Below, in pieces: positions 54,301-64,000 of a DNA stretch of 64,000 nt. A model generated the notes under the pieces. That model searched no databases. It saw only the letters and a program-made list of their open reading frames with translations, and was not told where the DNA came from. Position numbers and translations under genes: made by a program. This DNA comes from Hwanghaeella sp965227365 (lineage in GTDB: Bacteria > Pseudomonadota > Alphaproteobacteria > UBA8366 > Aestuariispiraceae): NCBI RefSeq assembly GCF_965227365.1, contig NZ_OZ245754.1:558001-622000 (forward strand), written 5' to 3'. Within the stretch, counting starts at the first letter, position 1, and every line of letters begins with the position of its first letter.

Positions 54301-54727
54301 GGCCGGCGACTTTCACCTTGGGCCAGGCCTTGGCGACCTTGCCGTCCGGCCCGATCAGATAGGTCGAGCGGATGATGCCTTCGAATTCCTTACCGTACAT
54401 TTTCTTCACGCCCCAGGCGCCGAACTTCTCGCAGACATCGTCGTTTTCGTCGGAAGCCAGCGCGAAGTTCAACTCATGCTTGGCTTTGAAGTTGTCGTGT
54501 TTTTTCACCGAATCCTTGCTGATCCCGATGATCTTCGCGCCGATCTTGTCGAACTCACCGATCAGATCCCGAAAGTCCTTCGCTTCTGTCGTGCAGCCCG
54601 GCGTGTTGTCTTTCGGATAGAAATAGACCACGACCGGCGACCCTTTCAGGTCGGCCAGGGTAACGGACCCGCCGCCGTCGGTCGGCAGGGTGAAATTCGG
54701 GGCGGCATCGCCTTCTTGCAGGGCCAT
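54263..54727 (-). CDS. bcp: Thioredoxin-dependent peroxiredoxin (Bcp/PrxQ)
   Basis: A 154-residue peroxidase that reduces H2O2 and organic peroxides. The peroxidatic Cys is in YPKDNTPGCTTEAKDF, with the PrxQ-type resolving position not clearly present as a CxxxxC pair, so a 1-Cys-like or distant resolving cysteine mechanism is possible. C-terminus overlaps the DUF455 gene if its upstream start is used. Confidence 0.92.
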   Translation of the reverse strand: MALQEGDAAPNFTLPTDGGGSVTLADLKGSPVVVYFYPKDNTPGCTTEAKDFRDLIGEFDKIGAKIIGISKDSVKKHDNFKAKHELNFALASDENDDVCEKFGAWGVKKMYGKEFEGIIRSTYLIGPDGKVAKAWPKVKVAGHAQEVLDAAKAL

Positions 54728-54930
54728 GGCGGATCTCCTTCGACTGATCGTGTGTGTGGTAGAGAGTTACAGGATGGATACGCCTGCGATCAATCACCGG
54801 ATCTGAATACGGCTCATGCGGCCGAGGTCCTTTTCGACGGCGCCGCCTTTTCCGGGTGCAGGCAAGATCGTAGTCTCGGTTTCGGGGAAGGGCGTTTGCC
54901 GTCGGCGAACGCAATTGGAAAGGGCGACAA

Positions 54931-55914
54931 ATGACTATCCTGTTGGTGGGGTCGGTGGCGCAGGCTGGGCAGGCCGTGCTTGAAAGAGAACTGGGCGGCG
55001 CGATCCCGGTTGAAACCGTGATGTTGAACGACCCGGACAAGGATGCGGTCGCGGCGAAGTTCGCCATGGCGCGAATACTCGTGTCGCCGGCCTATCGCCC
55101 GGACTTTCCCGCTTCGCCAAAGATGGAAATGCTGCACGCGCCGAATGCCGGCCTGGACTCGATCGTGTTCGATGCGCTGCCACCCGGCACGCGGGTCTGT
55201 AATGTTTTCGAACACCATATCGGCATCGGCGAGTATGTCCTGGCCGGGATGCTGCGGTCGGTGATCGATCTGGATGCGCGCAGCCGAAAATTCAGGGACG
55301 GTTTGAATTGGGAAGATACGCCGCGCCTGGGGGCACGGACCCATGGCGAATTGAGCGGCAAGACGCTGCTGTGCATCGGTTACGGGACGATCGGCCAAGC
55401 CGTCGCGGAACGGGCGCGGCCCTTCGGCGTTCGTATCGAGGCGGTGACGCGGACCCCGCGGTTGTTGACGCCGGAACCCGACAAGCTGGCCGGTTTTGAC
55501 GATTTGAAACAGATGATCGGCGATGCGGATTTCGTGCTCGTCGCCTGCCCGCTGAACGATCAGACGGAGCGAATGATTGACGCGGACATGATTGCGCGGA
55601 TGAAGCCCACGGCCATTCTGATAAACGTGGCGCGCGGCAAGATCGTCGACGAACAACCGCTTTTCGACGCCTTGTCGGATGGCCGGATCGGTGGGGCGGT
55701 GCTGGATACCTGGTGGGACTATCCGACGACGGAAAACCGAACCGTCAAACCGTCCGCCAATCCGTTCTGGGAACTCGACAATGTGGTCATGACGCCCCAC
55801 ATGTCGGGCTGGACCGATGGGCTTATCGAACGCCGGTTCAAGATCGTCGCCGAGAACGCCCGCCGGCTGTATGCGGGGGATGCCTTGATCAATCAGGTCT
55901 ATCCGGACGTATGA
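54931..55914 (+). CDS. D-isomer-specific 2-hydroxyacid dehydrogenase family protein
   Basis: A 327-residue NAD-dependent reductase. The nucleotide-binding loop is LLCIGYGTIGQAVAERA, the catalytic Arg is in NVARGKIVDE, and the His is in TPHMSGWT. The position of the usual catalytic Glu (29 residues after the Arg) is Tyr in DTWWDYPT, so the Glu-His relay is not intact in standard form. The DTWW tail resembles a subgroup also seen among phosphoglycerate- and formate-dehydrogenase-like proteins. Its 3' end overlaps glnE by 16 bases. Confidence 0.83.
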   Translation: MTILLVGSVAQAGQAVLERELGGAIPVETVMLNDPDKDAVAAKFAMARILVSPAYRPDFPASPKMEMLHAPNAGLDSIVFDALPPGTRVCNVFEHHIGIGEYVLAGMLRSVIDLDARSRKFRDGLNWEDTPRLGARTHGELSGKTLLCIGYGTIGQAVAERARPFGVRIEAVTRTPRLLTPEPDKLAGFDDLKQMIGDADFVLVACPLNDQTERMIDADMIARMKPTAILINVARGKIVDEQPLFDALSDGRIGGAVLDTWWDYPTTENRTVKPSANPFWELDNVVMTPHMSGWTDGLIERRFKIVAENARRLYAGDALINQVYPDV

Positions 55915-58900
55915 CCGGGTTCGCCGAACTCGCCCTGCGTTTCGACGGCGCCCCCTAATTCGCGCCGCGCCTGTTCCGCGGGGTCGGCGACCAGTTCCCG
56001 ATAGCGTTCGCGTACCGTCGTTCCGACTGTCGCAATGTGGGACCGAAGCGCTTCGAAATCCTCGAACCCGCCGCAATGGGCCAATAGCGCCTTCTGTCCG
56101 TCCGGCGCCTTTTCCTCGTCCAATCCTTCCTGGGCGGTCAAGCGGATAGCGGCCTGCAGGTTGCGCCAAAGCCGCAGGGCCGACCTGAGGTCCTCGGTGG
56201 TTTCGGCGTCGAGATAGCCTGCGGCCCCCAGTTTTTCCAAGGCCGTGCCGGTATTGGTGGACAGGATATCCTTCCCCTCCGCCCCATGGCGAAGTTGCAG
56301 GTATTGGGCGATGAACTCGATATCAACCAAGCCGCCCGGGCGATGTTTGATGTCCCAAGGTTTGTCGCCAGGATATTGTTTGCGGATCCTCTGCCGCATG
56401 TCGTCGACATCACGGACCAGCGCCCTGGCGTCACGTGGCTGCCGGATGGCGTTTTCGATGATCTCCGCCAAGGCGGTTTGAAGGCCGGCCGGGCCGTAAA
56501 TCGGCCGGGCGCGTGTGAGGGCCATGAATTCCCAGGTCCAGGCTTCGCCCTGATAGTAATTCTTGAAACCGCCGAACTGGGTGCAAACCGGTCCCGACCG
56601 GCCGTTCGGCCGAAGTCTTGTATCCACCTCGTATAGGTTTCCCTCGCCGGTCTGCGCGGTCATGGCAGTCACCAGGCGCTGTCCGAGGCGGGAAAAATAG
56701 ACCATCGGGGTCAGGGCGCGCTTTCCGTCGGACGCGTCGATTTCGGCAGGGACGTTGTAGACGAACACCAGGTCCAGGTCGGACATCGGCGCCAATTCAC
56801 GCCCGCCAAGTTTGCCGAAGGCGACCACCGCGAACCCTGTTTCCCCTTCCGCGCTTTCGCCTGGCCAGCCGCCATGCGGGTCACGAAACTCCTGCGTGAC
56901 GGCCTTGGTCAGGGCGCCGACCGATGTTTCCGCCACCGAGGTCAGGATGATGCCGGCCTCTTCACCCGTACGGCGCCCCTGCAGCAATTCAACCCCGGTT
57001 TGGAAACGGCGATCGTTGGCCCAGCGGATCACGATATCCAGGACGTCCTGAAAATCCCTGGCCTGATCCAAGGCATCGTCCAGGGTGTCGGTCATTTCCT
57101 GACGGCCGGCCTCCTCGGTGGACCAGTCGTCGCTGATCACGCCGTCGAGAAGGGAGGGATGGCGGGACAGCCAAATCGCCAGCCGCGGGGCATTGCCCAT
57201 GATTTCCGACACCATATCCAAAAGAGACGGGTTCGAATGGAAGAGAGAAAGCAGTTGCACGCCGGACGGTAATTCGCCCAGGAAATCGTCAAACCGATTG
57301 AAGGCCTGCATCGGATTGGTCGTCGCCGCCAGGCTTTCCAGCAGCCGCGGCATCAGTTCCGTCAAAAGCTGACGGGCGCGCTCGCTGCGGGTCGACCGAT
57401 AGCGGCCATGATGCCAAACACGGACACGGCCGATAACATGGGAGGCGTCCTCGAACCCCATATCGGTCAGGGTCTCCACGGTTTCCGGGTCGTCTTCCAC
57501 CCCGGTGAAGACCAGCGACCTGCCGCCGCTGCCCAGATCCGGCTCATCCTCGAATAGATGGGCGTATTCCTGTTCCACCTGACGGAGATGGCGCAAAAGC
57601 TCGGCGCGGAACTCCTTCGGGGTGTCGAAACCCATGAAGACTCCGATGGCGTCCACGCCTTCCGGTGTCGCCGGCATTTTCTGGGTTTGCTCGTCCATCA
57701 CCATCTGCAGGCGATGTTCCAACGTGCGTAGAAAATTATAGCTTTCCCTCAGGCGTGCGGCCGCTTCAGGCTTGGTATGGCCTTCGGCGGCCAGCTCATC
57801 GATGGCTTCCAGGGTCTTGCGCATGCGCAGTGCCGGCGTGCGCCCGCCCCAGATCAGCTGCTGTGTCTGGGCGAAGAACTCGATTTCCCGAATGCCACCC
57901 CGGCCGAGTTTCACATTATGGCCTTCGATGGCGACCTGTCCGCCGCCGCGATGGGCGTTGATCTGGCGTTTGATGGAATGGATGTCGGCCACCGCCGCGA
58001 AATCCAGATGTTTGCGCCAGACGAAGGGGCGGATGTGTTCCAGGAAGGCGTAGCCGAGGTTGCAGTCGCCCGCCACCGGCCGCGCCTTGATCATCGCGGC
58101 GCGTTCCCAATTCTGGCCGATCGTTTCGTAATAGGATTCCGCCGCGCCCACGGTCATTGCCAAGGGCGTCATGCCGGGATCCGGACGCAATCGAAGATCG
58201 GTTCTGAACACGTAACCGTCCGCCGTGCGCTCATGCATCAGATTGACGACCGTCTGGGTGGCGCGGACCATGTCCTGGCGCAACCGGTCCGGGTCCTTGG
58301 GCTTCAACCTTTCAGGTTCGTAAAGGGCGATGATGTCGATGTCGCTGGAATAGTTAAGTTCGCCAGCCCCCAATTTGCCCATGCCGAGCAGGACATAGCC
58401 GCAATTGTCCAGCGTATCCTGGTCCAAATCGACGTCGATCTTGCCGCTGGTGACGAGACCCCTCAACGCGTGCCGTGCACTTGCATCGAGGCACAATTCC
58501 GCCAAGCGGGACAGTGTCCCCGTGATCTCGTCCAGTTTCCACGCGCCGGTCAGGTCGGCGAGCGCGATAAGCAGCGCGGCCCGCCGCTTCGCCACCCGTA
58601 AGGCCCGCGATGTCGCGGCCTGCGGTTCGGCGGAATCGAGATTGCGGAGACCGTTGAAGATCGCGTCGCGGCCCCCCACATACCCGATCGAAGGCAGGTC
58701 CAACAGAAATCCGATTTCCTTCACCGCCAACTGCGTCAGAAAGGGGCTGTTGCCGAACAGGGCGTTCAAGATCTGCTTGCCGCCGGGCGCCGCCAGAAAG
58801 GCCGCCGCTTCCGACGCGCGGTCGGCAGATTGGGCGGCTTCCTGCCATCTTTCCAGCCCAACCGACGCCGCATTGTCGTCGGCGGCACGCGGGGGACGGT

Positions 58901-58931
58901 CCGGTTCCGGAACAATTGCGGAGAGATCCAT
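55899..58931 (-). CDS. glnE: Bifunctional glutamine synthetase adenylyltransferase/adenylyl-removing enzyme
   Basis: A 1010-residue enzyme that adenylylates and deadenylylates glutamine synthetase in response to PII and glutamine. Both nucleotidyltransferase sites are seen: NYSSDIDIIALYE (N-terminal, adenylyl-removing) and PMSDLDLVFVYN (C-terminal, adenylylating), joined by helical bundles. The ATG at 58929-58931 is preceded by AGGAAG; a TTG just before it is not needed. Normal length. Confidence 0.95.
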   Translation of the reverse strand: MDLSAIVPEPDRPPRAADDNAASVGLERWQEAAQSADRASEAAAFLAAPGGKQILNALFGNSPFLTQLAVKEIGFLLDLPSIGYVGGRDAIFNGLRNLDSAEPQAATSRALRVAKRRAALLIALADLTGAWKLDEITGTLSRLAELCLDASARHALRGLVTSGKIDVDLDQDTLDNCGYVLLGMGKLGAGELNYSSDIDIIALYEPERLKPKDPDRLRQDMVRATQTVVNLMHERTADGYVFRTDLRLRPDPGMTPLAMTVGAAESYYETIGQNWERAAMIKARPVAGDCNLGYAFLEHIRPFVWRKHLDFAAVADIHSIKRQINAHRGGGQVAIEGHNVKLGRGGIREIEFFAQTQQLIWGGRTPALRMRKTLEAIDELAAEGHTKPEAAARLRESYNFLRTLEHRLQMVMDEQTQKMPATPEGVDAIGVFMGFDTPKEFRAELLRHLRQVEQEYAHLFEDEPDLGSGGRSLVFTGVEDDPETVETLTDMGFEDASHVIGRVRVWHHGRYRSTRSERARQLLTELMPRLLESLAATTNPMQAFNRFDDFLGELPSGVQLLSLFHSNPSLLDMVSEIMGNAPRLAIWLSRHPSLLDGVISDDWSTEEAGRQEMTDTLDDALDQARDFQDVLDIVIRWANDRRFQTGVELLQGRRTGEEAGIILTSVAETSVGALTKAVTQEFRDPHGGWPGESAEGETGFAVVAFGKLGGRELAPMSDLDLVFVYNVPAEIDASDGKRALTPMVYFSRLGQRLVTAMTAQTGEGNLYEVDTRLRPNGRSGPVCTQFGGFKNYYQGEAWTWEFMALTRARPIYGPAGLQTALAEIIENAIRQPRDARALVRDVDDMRQRIRKQYPGDKPWDIKHRPGGLVDIEFIAQYLQLRHGAEGKDILSTNTGTALEKLGAAGYLDAETTEDLRSALRLWRNLQAAIRLTAQEGLDEEKAPDGQKALLAHCGGFEDFEALRSHIATVGTTVRERYRELVADPAEQARRELGGAVETQGEFGEPGHTSG

Positions 58932-59139
58932 CAATACTTCCTGTTCACATCAGAAAATCTGGGCTAACCCACTGGGCGGCAGACTAGGGGAAGTTTCCCG
59001 GCTCTCCAAGGTTCGGCAAAGCGCTGGTTTTACGGGCGTTGTCCTGAGGCGCCGGATTGGAGTGTGATCGGGTTCATGCTCTATTGCGGTGGAACTCTTT
59101 TTCCTTTCCACGATCCTAGAAGAACGGTTCTTTTACTAA

Positions 59140-62100
59140 GTGCGACGACGCAGCCTACGCATAACCTTGGAAATCGCCGCGGGGTTGATTGCCGGACTGG
59201 CGTTCCTCGTGGCCATCGGTTTCTGGCGCTTGTCGCAGGGACCGGTCTCGCTGGCGTTTTTGACACCGGCTGTGCAGCAGGCCTTGTCCCAGTTCGAAAG
59301 CCCGTTCGAGATCGAAGTACAGGATACCGTCCTTTCCTGGGGCGGATGGGATCGGGCTGTCGACATCCTGATCAAGAACGTCACCCTGCGGCAGCCGGGC
59401 GAGCGTCCTGCCGTCGTCCTACCGGAAGTCTCGGTCGGTCTATCCATTCGTGCGCTGGGGCGCGGGGTCGTGGCGCCCACCAGCCTGGAGATTTTTTCCC
59501 CGGAGATTCTGGTGCGCCGTCATGCGGATGGCCGGTTTTCCTTCGGTTTGACGGGGCAGGATCCGCAAGAAGGGGACGATACGCCGGTATCCATGGCGGT
59601 GCTGGATGCCTTCATGCGCCCGCCGGACCCGGACAGTCGCCTCGCCTATCTCACCAAGGTCGGGATTCTGGACGCAACCGTCACCGTCAGCGATCAGATC
59701 GCCGGTCTGACCTGGCGCATGCCGAAATCCAACATCATCCTGGTCCGCGAAGGCAACGAGTTGCGCGGCAATGTCAGTTCGGTCCTGACGGCGGTCGGAC
59801 AGGAAACCCCGATATCGGCGGTCCTGCTTCGATCGCTCGATACGAAGGCGATGTCCTTCACACTCGGGTTCGAGGATTTTGATCCAGGCCTGATCGCAAG
59901 GGCTATCCCCGAGGCTTCCTTTCTGAAGGATGCACGAACGTCTTTGACCGGGTCCGTGACGGCCAACCTTTTACTCGATGGCCGGCCGAAAAACGCGACG
60001 ATCAATTTGCGGGGCGATTTCGGGCGATTGGCCCTCGACCTCGATTTGGCGGAAGATTCGCCGATCCTCACCGCCGGCTTGCAATTGTATGATGTCGACA
60101 CGCGACGTTTGGCCGACATCAGTCCGGCGCTTGCCGATTTGCGTCCCTTTTCGACGCGGTTGAGCGGAACCGCCGCGCTGACGACGACGACCGCGGGCGA
60201 CATCCTTGCCGCGGAATTTGTCCTGAACGGCGGCGCGGGTGAAATCGATCTGGCCGACTTTGATCTCGAACCTTTGCAATTTCGCGGCGTGTCCATGGCG
60301 GGGCGGGTCGACGCGGATCTGAAGTCGATCGTCCTCGAGGAGGCGCGTGTCGATATCCTGGACGAGACATCCCTGTCGGTTCGCGGGGCAGCGGTAAAGG
60401 ATGGTGACGCCTATGCCGTCGATCTCGCCGGCGACCTGACGTCCTTTCCGTTTCAGGAAATTGGACAGTTCTGGCCCGAGCTTTTGAAGGGTGGCGCCAG
60501 AAGCTGGATCCTGCCGAACATCCCGGAGGGCAATGTGCCCGCCGCGACGATAGAAGTTCGGGGGCGTGTTCCGCTTTCGGATCCGGCCGCGATTGAGCTG
60601 GATCAGTTCGGCGGGTCTATGGAGATCCGCGATGCAACGGTTCACTATTTCCGGCCTTTGCCGCCGGTCATCGGCGTTTCAGGCCGCGCGGAATTCGGTC
60701 CCGGTTACTTCAAAATCACCACGGAAGGCGGCCGGGTCGGCAAGAACATCAAACTGGGCTCCGGACGCGTCGACCTGACCGAGCTGGATACGCTTGAAAA
60801 CGCAAGTGTGTCGGTTGCTTTGGAAACACCCCTCAGGGATGCGCTTCAACTGTTGGATCAGGAACCGCTTGGCCTGATCAGCAAGTTGGACATCGATCCG
60901 AATGACCTTGCAGGGGAGGGCAATGTCGAGACCTCGTTCAAGTTCCGGTTGCTCCAAACCTTGAAGGCCGACGATGTCATCTATGCTGCACGGGCGTCGA
61001 TGCGGAAGGTCTCGATGAAGAACGCGCCGTTGGATTCGACGATAACCAACGGTTTGCTATCGCTGGACCTGAATACGTCCGGCATGACGATTTCCGGGAA
61101 TGCGGAAATGAATGGGGAGCCGGTGCTGATCGACTGGCGCGAAAACTTCAATGACACGCAGGATCTACGCAGCCGCTACGACGTGACCGGTATCGTTGAC
61201 GACGCTTTCCTGCGCGGGGTAGGGATCGATTTCGATCCCTACATCAAAGGCGCGGCCAAGATCGACCTTACCTATCAGTCGTTTCGCAGCCATCCTCCCG
61301 TGCTCGACATCGCGGCGGAGGTGACGGATACGGTCATAACCGCCGAGGTCCTCGACTGGACGAAAACAAAGGGTGTTCCCGGTGACTTGTCCTTGAGGAT
61401 GGTCTTCCTGCCGGAGGGTGGGGCGCGTCTGGACGATGTCGTTCTGAAGACCGATGAGATGGATGGCAAAGGGACGGTGCATCTGGGGGAGGATTTCTCC
61501 ACGATCATGCGCGTCGATATCGATCATCTTGACTACCGGGGCAACAATGCCAAAGGGGTTATCAAACGCCGGGCGGATGGCGGGTTGAGCATCGATGCGG
61601 AAGGCAAGCGTTTCGACATCAACCATTTCCTGGAGACCGATCTGGGTGATCCGTCGGAGGAGGAGCCGGGTCTTCCGTTCGACCTGATGGCCAGCTTCGA
61701 TGAAATCGTCGCCGGCGCCCAGCGGCGTCTGCAGGACGTCGCGGTAACCATGTCCCACGACGGAGAGGATGTTCGTGCTCTGCGTCTCGATGCCAGGGTA
61801 TCGGATGGCAGCGCGTTTCTCATCAGGCTGGACGAGGTCGGTCAGGGACAGAGCTTGAACGTCGCGGCCGCGAATGCGGGGGCCGCGATGGATGCCTTGA
61901 ACTGGACCAACCGGATCCGGGGCGGTCAGCTTACGGTCGAGGCGCAGCGCGCCTCGATGGATGCGCCGATGGCTGGAACCGTGCTGGTCGAAGGCTTCTC
62001 GCTGACCAACGCACCGGCAATCGCCAAACTGCTGGAATTCATGTCGCTGACCGGCATTCTTTCGGCATTATCCGAAACCGGCCTTGCATTCGATGAAATG

Positions 62101-62502
62101 ACGGCGGCTTTCAGTTTCAATGATGGATTCCTGGAGTTCCGGGATGCCCGTGCCTATGGAAATTCGATCGGCCTTACGGGCACCGGGCATATCGACACTG
62201 ATGCGGAATTCGTCGTTGTCGAAGGCACGGTTGTGCCCGCCTATACCGTCAACCGTGTCCTTGGTGCGATCCCGCTCATCGGGCCGCTTGTCGTCGGCGG
62301 TGAGGGCGAAGGGCTGTTCGCGGCGAATTACAGGATCGACGGGCCGTTGGAAGATCCCGATGTCGCGGTTAATCCGCTCTCAGCCCTTGCCCCGAGCTTC
62401 CTGCGACGGCTCTTCAAGGCAGATACCGATCCCGCGCAGCCGATCGCAACCGGTCGTGAAGGCGGAGAAGACGCGGCGGGGCCGGCCATCGGCGGAAACT
62501 GA
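59140..62502 (+). CDS. YhdP/AsmA-like envelope protein (DUF3971 type)
   Basis: An 1120-residue protein with one N-terminal membrane helix (about residues 6-29) and a long periplasmic beta-rich rod, as in the YhdP/TamB/AsmA bridge proteins that carry phospholipids to the outer membrane. The DUF3971 region is in the middle and the AsmA-like C-terminal block is near FSLTNAPAIAKLLEFMSLTG and GLAFDEMTAAFSF. GTG start. Divergent from glnE and convergent with tyrS. Confidence 0.85.
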   Translation: MRRRSLRITLEIAAGLIAGLAFLVAIGFWRLSQGPVSLAFLTPAVQQALSQFESPFEIEVQDTVLSWGGWDRAVDILIKNVTLRQPGERPAVVLPEVSVGLSIRALGRGVVAPTSLEIFSPEILVRRHADGRFSFGLTGQDPQEGDDTPVSMAVLDAFMRPPDPDSRLAYLTKVGILDATVTVSDQIAGLTWRMPKSNIILVREGNELRGNVSSVLTAVGQETPISAVLLRSLDTKAMSFTLGFEDFDPGLIARAIPEASFLKDARTSLTGSVTANLLLDGRPKNATINLRGDFGRLALDLDLAEDSPILTAGLQLYDVDTRRLADISPALADLRPFSTRLSGTAALTTTTAGDILAAEFVLNGGAGEIDLADFDLEPLQFRGVSMAGRVDADLKSIVLEEARVDILDETSLSVRGAAVKDGDAYAVDLAGDLTSFPFQEIGQFWPELLKGGARSWILPNIPEGNVPAATIEVRGRVPLSDPAAIELDQFGGSMEIRDATVHYFRPLPPVIGVSGRAEFGPGYFKITTEGGRVGKNIKLGSGRVDLTELDTLENASVSVALETPLRDALQLLDQEPLGLISKLDIDPNDLAGEGNVETSFKFRLLQTLKADDVIYAARASMRKVSMKNAPLDSTITNGLLSLDLNTSGMTISGNAEMNGEPVLIDWRENFNDTQDLRSRYDVTGIVDDAFLRGVGIDFDPYIKGAAKIDLTYQSFRSHPPVLDIAAEVTDTVITAEVLDWTKTKGVPGDLSLRMVFLPEGGARLDDVVLKTDEMDGKGTVHLGEDFSTIMRVDIDHLDYRGNNAKGVIKRRADGGLSIDAEGKRFDINHFLETDLGDPSEEEPGLPFDLMASFDEIVAGAQRRLQDVAVTMSHDGEDVRALRLDARVSDGSAFLIRLDEVGQGQSLNVAAANAGAAMDALNWTNRIRGGQLTVEAQRASMDAPMAGTVLVEGFSLTNAPAIAKLLEFMSLTGILSALSETGLAFDEMTAAFSFNDGFLEFRDARAYGNSIGLTGTGHIDTDAEFVVVEGTVVPAYTVNRVLGAIPLIGPLVVGGEGEGLFAANYRIDGPLEDPDVAVNPLSALAPSFLRRLFKADTDPAQPIATGREGGEDAAGPAIGGN

Positions 62503-62542
62503 CGGCCGGTCATCCACCGGGATCTTGCTGAAACGGTCCTTC

Positions 62543-63796
62543 CTAGGCGGGACGGACCAGGGTGTGGCGCTTCTTCCCTGAAGACAGCTTGATGACGCCT
62601 TCGTCGCGAATATCGGCCAGGCTGACCGTGAGACTGTCGCTGGAGACCTTCTCGTCATTCAGGCGTGCGCCGCCGTTCTTGATCAGTCTCCGAGCTTCGC
62701 CATTGCTGGCGGTCATGCCGGTGCGGGTCAGAATGTCGAGAATGCCGATCCCGGCCTCAAGGTCCGCGCGGGCGATCTCGACCGTCGGCAAATCGCTGCC
62801 GATCTGTCCTTCGACGAAGGTCTTCCGCGCGGTCTCGGCGGCGGCTTCCGCCGCCTCGACACCGTGCAGCAGGCTGGTCGCTTCATGCGCCAGGACCTTT
62901 TTAGCTTCGTTGATCTCCGCGCCTTCCAGGGCTTTGAGCTTGGCAATCTCCGCAATATCAAGATCGGTGAACAGACGCAGGAAACGCCCGACATCCGCAT
63001 CGTCCGTATTGCGCCAGAACTGCCAGTAGTCGTAAGGCGACAACAGATCTCCATCCAGCCAGATCGCGCCGGCGGCGGTCTTGCCCATCTTGGCGCCGCC
63101 GGACGTGGTCAGAAGCGGTACCGTCAGGCCGAATACCTCATTCCCGGAAACGCGGCGGGTCAACTCTATCCCGTTGACGATATTGCCCCATTGGTCGGAT
63201 CCGCCCATCTGCATCTTGCAGCCGATACGCTTGTTCAACTCCATGAAGTCGTAGGCCTGCAGGATCATGTAGTTGAATTCCAGGAACGTCAGCGGCTGTT
63301 CGCGGTCCAGCCGCAGCTTCACGGAATCGAAGGACAGCATGCGGTTGATGGTGAAATGACGCCCGATATCGCGCAGGAAATCGATGTAGTTCAGCTCGCG
63401 CAGCCAATCGTCATTGTTGACCATGATCGCATCGGTCGGTCCGTCGCCGAAGGTCAGGAACTTCGAAAAGACGCGTTTGATGCCGGCGATGTTCTCGGCG
63501 ATCTGCTCATCGGTCAGCAGTTTGCGGCTTTCGTCCTTGCCGCTCGGGTCGCCGACACGGGTCGTGCCGCCGCCCATCAGGACGATCGGCTTGTTGCCGG
63601 TCTTCTGCAGCCAGCGCAGCAGCATGATCGGAAGAAGGCTGCCCGCATGCAGGGACGACGCGGTGGCGTCGAAGCCGATATAAGCTGGGACCGGACCCTT
63701 CAGCGCTTCCGCATCGAGGCCTTCGGCGTCGGTGCATTGATGGACGAAGCCGCGCTCGGTAACGACGCGCAGGAAATCTGATTTCGGGTTCGTCAT
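62543..63796 (-). CDS. tyrS: Tyrosyl-tRNA synthetase
   Basis: A 417-residue class Ic synthetase. The HIGH-type motif is HAGSLLPIM, the tyrosine-specific YDFMELNKR and QMGGSDQWGN blocks follow, the KMSKS loop is KMGKTAAG, and a C-terminal S4-like RNA-binding domain ends the chain. Normal length; start MTNPKSDFL at 63794-63796. The next gene, anmK, diverges. Confidence 0.97.
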   Translation of the reverse strand: MTNPKSDFLRVVTERGFVHQCTDAEGLDAEALKGPVPAYIGFDATASSLHAGSLLPIMLLRWLQKTGNKPIVLMGGGTTRVGDPSGKDESRKLLTDEQIAENIAGIKRVFSKFLTFGDGPTDAIMVNNDDWLRELNYIDFLRDIGRHFTINRMLSFDSVKLRLDREQPLTFLEFNYMILQAYDFMELNKRIGCKMQMGGSDQWGNIVNGIELTRRVSGNEVFGLTVPLLTTSGGAKMGKTAAGAIWLDGDLLSPYDYWQFWRNTDDADVGRFLRLFTDLDIAEIAKLKALEGAEINEAKKVLAHEATSLLHGVEAAEAAAETARKTFVEGQIGSDLPTVEIARADLEAGIGILDILTRTGMTASNGEARRLIKNGGARLNDEKVSSDSLTVSLADIRDEGVIKLSSGKKRHTLVRPA

Positions 63797-63918
63797 GGGT
63801 CGGGTACTCGGCAGACTGTTTTCGATATGTGGGGTTTGCTGGGTTTTCGTGCGAATTGGAATGCACGGCGGCGCGGTTTAGCATGCCCCTGCGAAGGCGG
63901 CAACGCAGGGAGTGGTGA

Positions 63919-64000
63919 ATGTCGAATGGACCCGTTTGGGCGCTGGGACTGATGAGCGGCACCAGCATGGACGGCGTGGACGCGGCTCTGATCAAGACGG
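63919..64000 (+). CDS. anmK: Anhydro-N-acetylmuramic acid kinase, N-terminal fragment (window edge)
   Basis: The first 27 codons are present before the window ends. MSNGPVWALGLMSGTSMDGV is the family N-terminus, whose LMSGTSMDG loop binds ATP and substrate. GGGAG lies upstream of the ATG. The enzyme recycles anhydroMurNAc from peptidoglycan turnover. It is divergent from tyrS in the order seen in many alphaproteobacteria. Confidence 0.9.
   Translation, partial: MSNGPVWALGLMSGTSMDGVDAALIKT

Overview
The window is a GC-rich alphaproteobacterial chromosome segment, most likely from a Rhodospirillales-type, possibly marine, genus. The lineage rests on an RNase E with a C-terminal GWW motif, a groESL operon under a CIRCE operator, an alphaproteobacterial-style purB, and many YhdP/AsmA, DUF455 and DUF2062 type neighbours. 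I cannot name the genus from the sequence alone. Gene order is ordinary housekeeping for most of the 64 kb. Both window edges cut genes: an iron-dependent transhydrogenase on the left and anmK on the right.

Layout. 1-5.4 kb: the end of a hydroxyacid-oxoacid transhydrogenase, a TauD-type dioxygenase and a 3-hydroxyisobutyrate dehydrogenase-type reductase; then groES-groEL with a CIRCE operator and a heat-shock-like promoter; then an IscU/NifU-like scaffold gene. 5.4-7.0 kb: an AT-richer patch with one unrecognised coiled-coil membrane protein. 7.0-8.7 kb: a Na/Pi cotransporter-PhoU protein. 8.9-10.8 kb: a compact mobile cassette in the 3' half of tRNA-Gly(CCC). It is bounded by a perfect 50-bp direct repeat and carries a single reverse transcriptase preceded by about 250 nt of strongly hairpinned DNA. 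This is the most interesting locus in the window and resembles single-RT antiphage (DRT/UG-type) systems. 10.9-18.5 kb: an M48 protease, a GNAT, a YnjBCD-type ABC importer, apaG and trkH.

18.5-32.9 kb: argE, a GNAT-methyltransferase pair and pdxJ; then a translationally coupled cluster of methyltransferase, methyltransferase-glycosyltransferase fusion and YbhN-type membrane protein that looks like a cell-envelope glycan or lipid pathway; then an unrecognised secreted helical-repeat protein, purB, a class II aldolase, radC, map, sfsA and a DsbA-family thiol oxidoreductase. 33-44.6 kb: a BepA-like protease, a gamma-glutamyltransferase-like lipoprotein with an altered active site, an aminotransferase, rne, an N-acetylmuramoyl-L-alanine amidase and PBP1A.

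44.8-64 kb: a coupled receiver-EAL phosphodiesterase and hybrid histidine kinase, prfB with its programmed +1 frameshift, a fluoroacetate-dehalogenase-like hydrolase, an EamA transporter, a DUF2062 protein, a DUF455 ferritin-like protein, a peroxiredoxin, a D-2-hydroxyacid dehydrogenase, glnE, a YhdP/AsmA-like giant, tyrS and the start of anmK. I saw no CRISPR array, rRNA, prophage structural genes or intact insertion sequence.
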